Below are positions 59,893 through 64,000 of a stretch of 64,000 bases of DNA, one piece after another. The notes below the pieces were generated by a model, which was given only the letters and a program-made list of their open reading frames with translations, was not told where the DNA came from and searched no databases. The translations under genes and the position numbers were made by a program. How positions within the stretch are numbered: the stretch's first letter is position 1; each line of letters opens with the position of its first letter. The DNA is from Rhea pennata. Lineage: Eukaryota > Chordata > Aves > Rheiformes > Rheidae. Where the stretch lies: assembly GCF_028389875.1 (NCBI RefSeq), contig NC_084682.1, forward strand, positions 5,528,001-5,592,000, given 5' to 3'.

Positions 59893-62800
59893 GTGAGTGA
59901 CGTTTTGTCTGCAGGATGTGGTTAACTGTTAAATCTGGCACTGGTACAGCTGTGAAATAAACATTTAGGATACAGTGGGAAAACTGTTTAATGGTAGAGT
60001 CTTTGCTTTGTTATGCCTTCAAGGCATCCATCACTAAGGGCTGTGAGAAACAGCTATGAAGGTTCAAGTGTGTACTGCAAGCGCTCTCTCTGCCCCCCTC
60101 CCAGCTTTATAAAGGTTAATTTTAACCATAGCAGGACAAAATGCAAGCAAGGTTTCCATGAGACTCTTGCCTTCTTGCTAAAAACGTTTTGTACCAATAG
60201 TGTTGACTTGCTTCTTAATACAGCTTTTTCCTGACTCTCGCATTTCCATGAAATGGAAACCAATAAAAGTTAGCTCAGGCCAATGTAAACCTGTTGAGGT
60301 CAATTCTGTTGTTCTACCTAGCTGAGACATATTGCAAATACTAGTGATCTATCCCAAATTACTAATGTTCAGAGTTTCTGTCTTCTTTCTGCTCTCTCTT
60401 TGGTGCATCTGAAAATGTCTGCAGAATACTATAATAATTCATTTTTGATAACTTCAGTAATTCTTTTGATGGTTGTACTGGTATTTTAAGAACTTGTGTT
60501 TGGGAACATGTACCTATTTGCTAGAGAGATTTTTTTTTTAAATGTTACTCTGGCTGTGCTCCTTTATCTCTGAAGTTGCACTCTGATTGTTGAGCTGAAA
60601 TTTCAGAAATACCAAGGTTTGTGCATAAGATCTGTGTACTTGGTCTTTAGGGCTGTAACTTGTCTCTTGTGTTTGAAGTGGGCATTTGGGAAGTTTCTGT
60701 ACCTTCAGTTTGTTGATGGAATCATTTACTCTCTGTAAAATCAAATAATTTACATTCCAGTTACAGCCTAATTGTTAATATATTGAGATTTGTGTCACAC
60801 TACTGAAAATAGCTAAGATAATATTGCAGTTAAGGGTGACATTCTCAAAGTTCTGGATCTACCAGGAGTGATTAATGCTCTTCAGGTACAAATGTGTGCT
60901 CCCCCACAGTACTTGAACAGAGTTTATGACAACTCCATGGACTTGTAATGACACGATATTTGTAAAAGTCTTTGCTCACAAAAAGACTTCGTTAGATGGC
61001 ATGAAGGTAGGCATTTGCCCCTCTTTCATTTTCAGTATGAGTTTTGCTGATGCTTAAATATTCAGAAGATGGGCAGTTGTCATGAGAACATGCCTAGGTT
61101 CTTGCACTACATAAAGTTTCTTCAGTGGATTGGAAAGGATTCTGACAGCAAAAACTGATACAACCCTTTAGGTTTGTATGAGGATCATTGTGCATAATTC
61201 AGGTATTTGCTAGTCATGCATCTTACAAGCAATGTGCTAGTACCTGGGCAGTTTTTTAACCTGATGGTACCTGATGTTCTTTCCAAGAATTACTCATCTC
61301 CTTGCTGAAAGCATTGCTGTAACTTGTAACTTTAGTGAAGAGTTTTAGGTGTTGCATTTAAAAGAATTTAGGACATAAAGTAGCTGGCAGGCACTTGCTG
61401 CTGGTGGTAATGCTTGGCTGTTCCACTTTGTTCTGATTTATATGGGAAATGAAACTGCTCATACAGACTTGCCCACCCCTACTACAGATGTGTATAAAAT
61501 TAATTGGTACATTTCTCTACATACTGTATACGCACAAGTAGTCTAGCCCCTGGCCAAAGGAAAGCTGTGTTAATGAGCATTTTTAATGAACAGTGACTTG
61601 TGACTTTTGGGGGTTGGAAGAGGACATTAATAGTGCTGTTCCTGTTATAAAAGCCACAGAACATCACCTGATACCCTTTATTCAGGCTCTTGGTCTTTAC
61701 ATTAATAATTTTTAAGTGTAGTTTTCAGGATCAGACTTTTTTTCGTGCTTAAAAAGCCACATTACCTCAATTACCTTTTTTTCCTCTTATTCACTTTCAA
61801 ATAAGAGACTTTTTTTTTTTTCTTAAAGATGATCTATGGAGTAGGAGTTCTGTGGACAAATATACAAATATTTTTCCTTTTGAAATTGACTGCTAAGGAA
61901 CTGACTCCATATTGATATTCTTTTCTTTCTTTCAGTGACCCAAATGTAAATCCATAAATTCAATCAGAATGCTTGAGGCAAGACTGTATGGGTAATTTTC
62001 ATAGCTATCGTTGGGTATAATTGTGATACCTCAGGGCCTTGGAAGAAAAAGGTTGATCTGTTTTGATTGCGGTACAAAGTCAAGACGAAAGGTTTTTGTT
62101 GGGGAGCTTTTGTAGTGGGGGAAGAAAAGAGAGAAGGGCAAGTTGAGACTGAAGACAGATTCATCAACTAAAATTAACTCTTCTTTAAGGGTTGAGGGCT
62201 TCTTCAGTAAAGCCCATAGAGAAACTGCCGCAGTTGAGATTTTTATGCAGGAGATGGGCACAGCTGTTCTTTGCTTGTCCCAGTGCAGATGCTCTGATTA
62301 GGGTAAGAATCCTGAAGGCTTGTTTATATTTTATTTAATTTTAATGAAAATTTAACCATAAGCGATTTTCAAAGCTGTGGGTTTTAAAGCCTTCGTGTAA
62401 AATGCACTTAAGAGAAGATGTTACATCAGTGCTGAGGTGAGGCAGAAAAATATATCTCATCTGACAACAAAAATAGCTCCAGTGTGGTGCAACACATAAA
62501 AGAATGTGAACAGATGAACTGATGGCCACAATATTAGCTGGAGCGTGAACTTGGAGCTCACCAGTTTATTGAAGTAATTGCTCATGTGCATAGTTTTACC
62601 CTATAGACAACATGAAATAATTTAAGGCAGATTACTTTTCAGCAAAAGCATTTTGCCTCGCATGTACCTAAAGATAGCTTTGTGGAGCTCATCCCATAGC
62701 TTTTTAAATGTAATTTGTTCCTCTGCCATCCTCCTAATCATTTTATGGCCTGATGCAGAATTCCTGGCCAGAAATGATGCCCGCATACACAATTTTCTTT

Positions 62801-64000
62801 AAATCTATTGTAGCTATTTTTCCATTCACTTAGTTACCTGACCTAATTGTTATTTATTGGTTTGTAGGATATTCTTGATCATCCCTTAATGCTTCTCTCC
62901 TTTCTGATAACTATTTTTTTTGTTAACTGTTTCAGTCATTGAGCCTTGTATATGGAAATACTAGTGCAGCACAACATTTTAAACAGTGTGTTGGGAGAAA
63001 CATATCGTCTTGATCAGGCCTAAGTAAAATGGTTAAGTTAGTTCATAAGAGACGCATAATCTTAGATGCACACTGAAAGAGGTTAATTGGAAATAGTGGC
63101 TGGTTTCAGAAAATCATGTCCAAGGGATTTTAAAAATGGTTTAGCTTTTGATAGGATACTGAATTTGATGATGGTGTGTTTTTCAAGTTGGATGGAGAGG
63201 TTATTTTCACTTTTTAAAGGAAGGAATTATTTCAGATTCCGGATTACAGATGTGCTTTAACTAATAGATGTGGTCTGTTCAATCATTAACATTTTAGCTT
63301 TTCTTTTTCTAAAAGGTTCCACTATAGTTCCTGTAGAGTAAAAAATAATAATAATAAAAAAAATGCTTGAGTAAAAGAATATTTAGTATCGCTTCACTGT
63401 TAATGTTTACCACGTAATTTGTTGTGCCTATAGAAGCCTAAAACAGGTTAGGAAATTTTAATGGGAAAGATGTTTTAAAATATCTACCTCATTTTTCACC
63501 TGAAAATAGAAGCTTTATGTGAAAATGGCCCCTTCTCACATAAACCGTAATATAGATGGATATGGCTTCCTTTATCTGGTGTTGATAGCTCTTCTCTAAT
63601 AGGGTGTTGTACACGGTCATCTGTTGGGGAAGAAACAGAACATAATGAGCCTGGGACAGTGCTAAAAATAAAGCTGGGGGAGGGGCTCATGATGGCGTTG
63701 GTTGTTACGGCAAGGTGATACTGATAGACTTAGTTCAGAGATTCCTCTGTGTTAGGAACAAAGCAGGTCCCTCAAAACGAAACAGGAGCTACTACTACTA
63801 ACAGGAGCCTGCAATAGAAGATATGGAAGACTGGAACAGAAAGGATGTTTAGGTTAATATTAAATGAGTGTTTCTTCTGATAAGAGAGAGGATGGTATAT
63901 CCAGTATTTAGACAGGACAGAGAGTGCAAGACTATAAATGGCACCATGGTACATGCTTTGGTAGAGATGCAAGACAGCCTACTTGCAAAGCTTCCCATTT
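59893..64000 (+). other. FAM222B: FAM222B intron 2 (start)
   Basis: AT-rich, non-coding. The next FAM222B exon (human continuation beginning WDTTQK) is not seen before the window ends. It contains short AT microsatellites such as (AAT)n near 63347. No other gene recognised. Confidence 0.6.

Noticed and set aside
61600-61640. GGGGGTTGGAAGAGGACATTA as a possible reverse CR1 end
   Set aside because: The neighbouring CR1 blocks are absent.
1-64000. CRISPR arrays, bacterial operons, tRNA or rRNA genes
   Set aside because: The window is vertebrate nuclear DNA; the tandem repeats are minisatellites without spacers, and no tRNA- or rRNA-like sequence was recognised.

Overview
This is a 64-kb window of vertebrate nuclear DNA, almost certainly from a bird and probably a chicken-like galliform. 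Genes have GT-AG introns and CpG-island promoters. Degenerate CR1-type LINE fragments are present, GC-rich minisatellites crowd the gene-dense left half, and the right half is one long AT-rich intron. The gene content matches the PHF12 - DHRS13 - FLOT2 - miR-144/451 - ERAL1 - FAM222B neighbourhood (human 17q11.2; chicken chromosome 19 from memory). Every gene identified reads on the + strand.

Layout. 1-~525: probable 3' UTR end of the upstream gene (PHF12 by synteny). 1101-3154: complete five-exon DHRS13, a short-chain dehydrogenase, with minisatellites in introns 2 and 4 and a poly(A) signal that overlaps its stop codon. ~3170-3635: a second CpG-island promoter with a candidate first exon, placed where FLOT2 should start. 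13420-13510: one well-preserved flotillin-2 exon of the alternative type; I recognised no other flotillin coding exon. 16.4-17.5 kb: a CpG-rich block with GATA motifs, followed by minisatellites. 19.5-20.5 kb: the erythroid microRNA unit, with a TATA box, a small intron, miR-144 and miR-451. The two hairpins lie about 585 bp apart because a minisatellite sits between them. 20.9-21.6 kb: more minisatellite, then a CTCF-like site. 21758-26598: complete eleven-exon ERAL1 (472 codons), the mitochondrial 12S rRNA-binding GTPase. 29.64-30.9 kb: the FAM222B CpG island and first exon. 30283-59764: its 29.5-kb first intron. 59765-59892: the exon carrying the FAM222B start codon. The rest of FAM222B lies beyond the window.

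How it fits together. These are mainly housekeeping genes (DHRS13, ERAL1, FAM222B) with CpG-island promoters, flanking a tissue-restricted microRNA unit that has a TATA promoter and upstream GATA sites. ERAL1 reads in the same direction as the microRNAs and FAM222B, whereas in human (from memory) it points the opposite way to them. All gene structures were derived by hand translation and splice-site phase checking; no database search was run.
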